From Muribaculaceae bacterium (GTDB lineage: Bacteria > Pseudomonadota > Alphaproteobacteria > Rs-D84): a DNA stretch of 7,263 nucleotides. Where the stretch lies: assembly GCA_023665245.1 (NCBI GenBank), contig JAMPEH010000115.1, positions 1 to 7,263 on the forward strand. Reading direction: 5' to 3'. This document shows, in pieces, positions 7,047 to 7,263 of the stretch. The first letter of the stretch is position 1; every line of letters starts with the position of its first letter. Below the pieces are notes generated by a model. The model made no database searches. It was not told the DNA's origin and worked only from the letters and a program-made list of their open reading frames with translations. The position numbers and the translations under genes were made by a program.

Positions 7047-7112
7047 AAAAACCCTCCCCGGTATTATAATTATTGTTATATAACATTCATTATAATACTG
7101 GGGAGGATTTTT
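7047..7112. repeat. 66-bp near-perfect palindrome, likely TetR operator and possible bidirectional terminator
   Basis: Arms at 7047-7070 and 7089-7112 are 24 bases each and match at 22 positions. Both contain an A/T run, then CCTCCCC or GGGGAGG, then GTATTATAAT or its complement. Between them lies a separate perfect 10-base palindrome GTTATATAAC (7075-7084) with exactly the same centre (7079.5). The predicted transcription start and -10 box of the tetR-like gene fall inside, and the left arm carries its ribosome binding site. A TetR dimer or pair of dimers binding here would block transcription. Because the stem base is GC-rich and followed by five T's on each strand, transcripts crossing it in either direction would also carry a terminator-like hairpin. 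Confidence 0.85.
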
Positions 7113-7117
7113 GTCAA
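7089..7117 (-). promoter_or_regulatory. Consensus sigma-A promoter of the tetR-CPBP operon
   Basis: On the minus strand, TTGACA (7117..7112) and TATAAT (7094..7089) are both perfect consensus hexamers with the ideal 17-base spacer. The start point would be near 7082, inside the inner palindrome GTTATATAAC, giving a leader of about 37 bases. A promoter this strong in front of a regulator gene is normally kept under repression, which fits an operator overlapping the -10 and start site. Confidence 0.85.
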
Positions 7118-7211
7118 GCTGACATGCGCCCTCTGCATCCTGTTCCGCATAGTACGCTTTCAGCAGCTTTGTGTAGCTCCCGTTTTTAATGGACGCATAA
7201 TAGGATTCCAC
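7113..7211 (-). pseudogene. Truncated coding-like fragment of unknown function
   Basis: Minus-strand codons from 7211 read as a sensible helical peptide, ESYYASIKNGSYTKLLKAYY followed by AEQDAEGA, and then run into the tetR promoter and palindrome, where the frame no longer looks like protein. A GTG at 7211 is the only possible start, but AGGAGG abuts it with no spacer, so translation there is doubtful. It reads like the first third of a small protein cut off by whatever placed the palindrome here. I do not recognise the family. Confidence 0.3.
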
Positions 7212-7214
7212 CTC

Positions 7215-7262
7215 CTATAAACGAATGTCCACTGACACACGGGCTGTCGGCTGTGGTGTCGT
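7215..7262 (-). CDS. Possible C-terminal end of an unidentified upstream gene
   Basis: A minus-strand frame entering from the right edge reads TTPQPTARVSVDIRL and stops at TAG (7217..7215), immediately followed by an AGGAGG. The stop next to a ribosome site is the usual look of an operon junction, so this may be the tail of a real gene whose body lies outside the window. Fifteen residues are too few to identify it, and another frame is also open across the edge. Confidence 0.3.
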   Translation of the reverse strand, partial: TTPQPTARVSVDIRL

Positions 7263-7263
7263 G

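Noticed and set aside
7047..7112. The palindrome as a small mobile repeat (MITE) or CRISPR-type repeat
   Set aside because: There is a single copy, no visible target-site duplication, and its centre coincides with the tetR start site and promoter, so a regulatory role is simpler; a MITE origin is left as the test that could refute it.
7005..7211. A 68-codon minus-strand frame running through the palindrome into tetR
   Set aside because: Its second half is only a translation of the AT-rich palindrome and an antisense-free shadow of the tetR start in another frame; only the first third (7113-7211) looks protein-like, and that is reported as a fragment.

Overview
The window looks like a chromosomal stretch from a low-to-moderate GC Gram-positive anaerobe of the Clostridia, most likely a Lachnospiraceae-type gut bacterium. 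This is inferred from strong AGGAGG-type ribosome binding sites before almost every gene, consensus sigma-A style promoters, short tightly packed operons, two MATE exporters side by side, and the style of the proteins. No rRNA, tRNA, CRISPR array or intact mobile element was seen.

Layout from left to right. (a) 1-78, minus strand: the first 26 codons of a gene whose N-terminus resembles HD-domain (HDIG-type) hydrolases. (b) 141-190: a strong intrinsic terminator that closes the next operon. (c) 217-2520, minus strand: a three-gene amino-acid ABC importer in the order permease, ATPase, lipoprotein binding protein. It resembles the cystine (Tcy/FliY-like) branch of polar amino acid importers and is driven by a recognisable promoter at 2616-2644. 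(d) 2668-2790, minus strand: a degraded fragment that looks like the C-terminal PD-(D/E)XK nuclease motif of the AAA-ATPase-like/DUF1703 family, lying between the importer promoter and the next gene. (e) 2791-4164, minus, and 4393-5823, plus: two divergently transcribed MATE-family multidrug/metabolite exporters sharing a 228-bp intergenic region. (f) 5764-7045, minus: a two-gene operon with a TetR-family regulator followed by a CPBP-family intramembrane protease, with a 17-bp overlap. The protease gene overlaps the 3' end of the second MATE gene by 60 bp, tail to tail. (g) 7047-7117: a 66-bp near-perfect palindrome containing a consensus minus-strand promoter (TTGACA, 17 bp, TATAAT) in front of the tetR-like gene. 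(h) 7118-7263: remnants or partial coding frames with no recognised function.

How the parts may work together. The ABC importer takes up a polar amino acid (cystine is the best guess). The exporters plus a TetR regulator and a CPBP membrane protease form a neighbourhood typical of envelope stress, drug efflux or peptide defence, but nothing in the sequence proves a shared regulon. The most unusual element is the long palindrome: it holds the tetR promoter, covers the tetR ribosome binding site and has the shape of a bidirectional terminator. It could combine autoregulation with insulation from upstream transcription.
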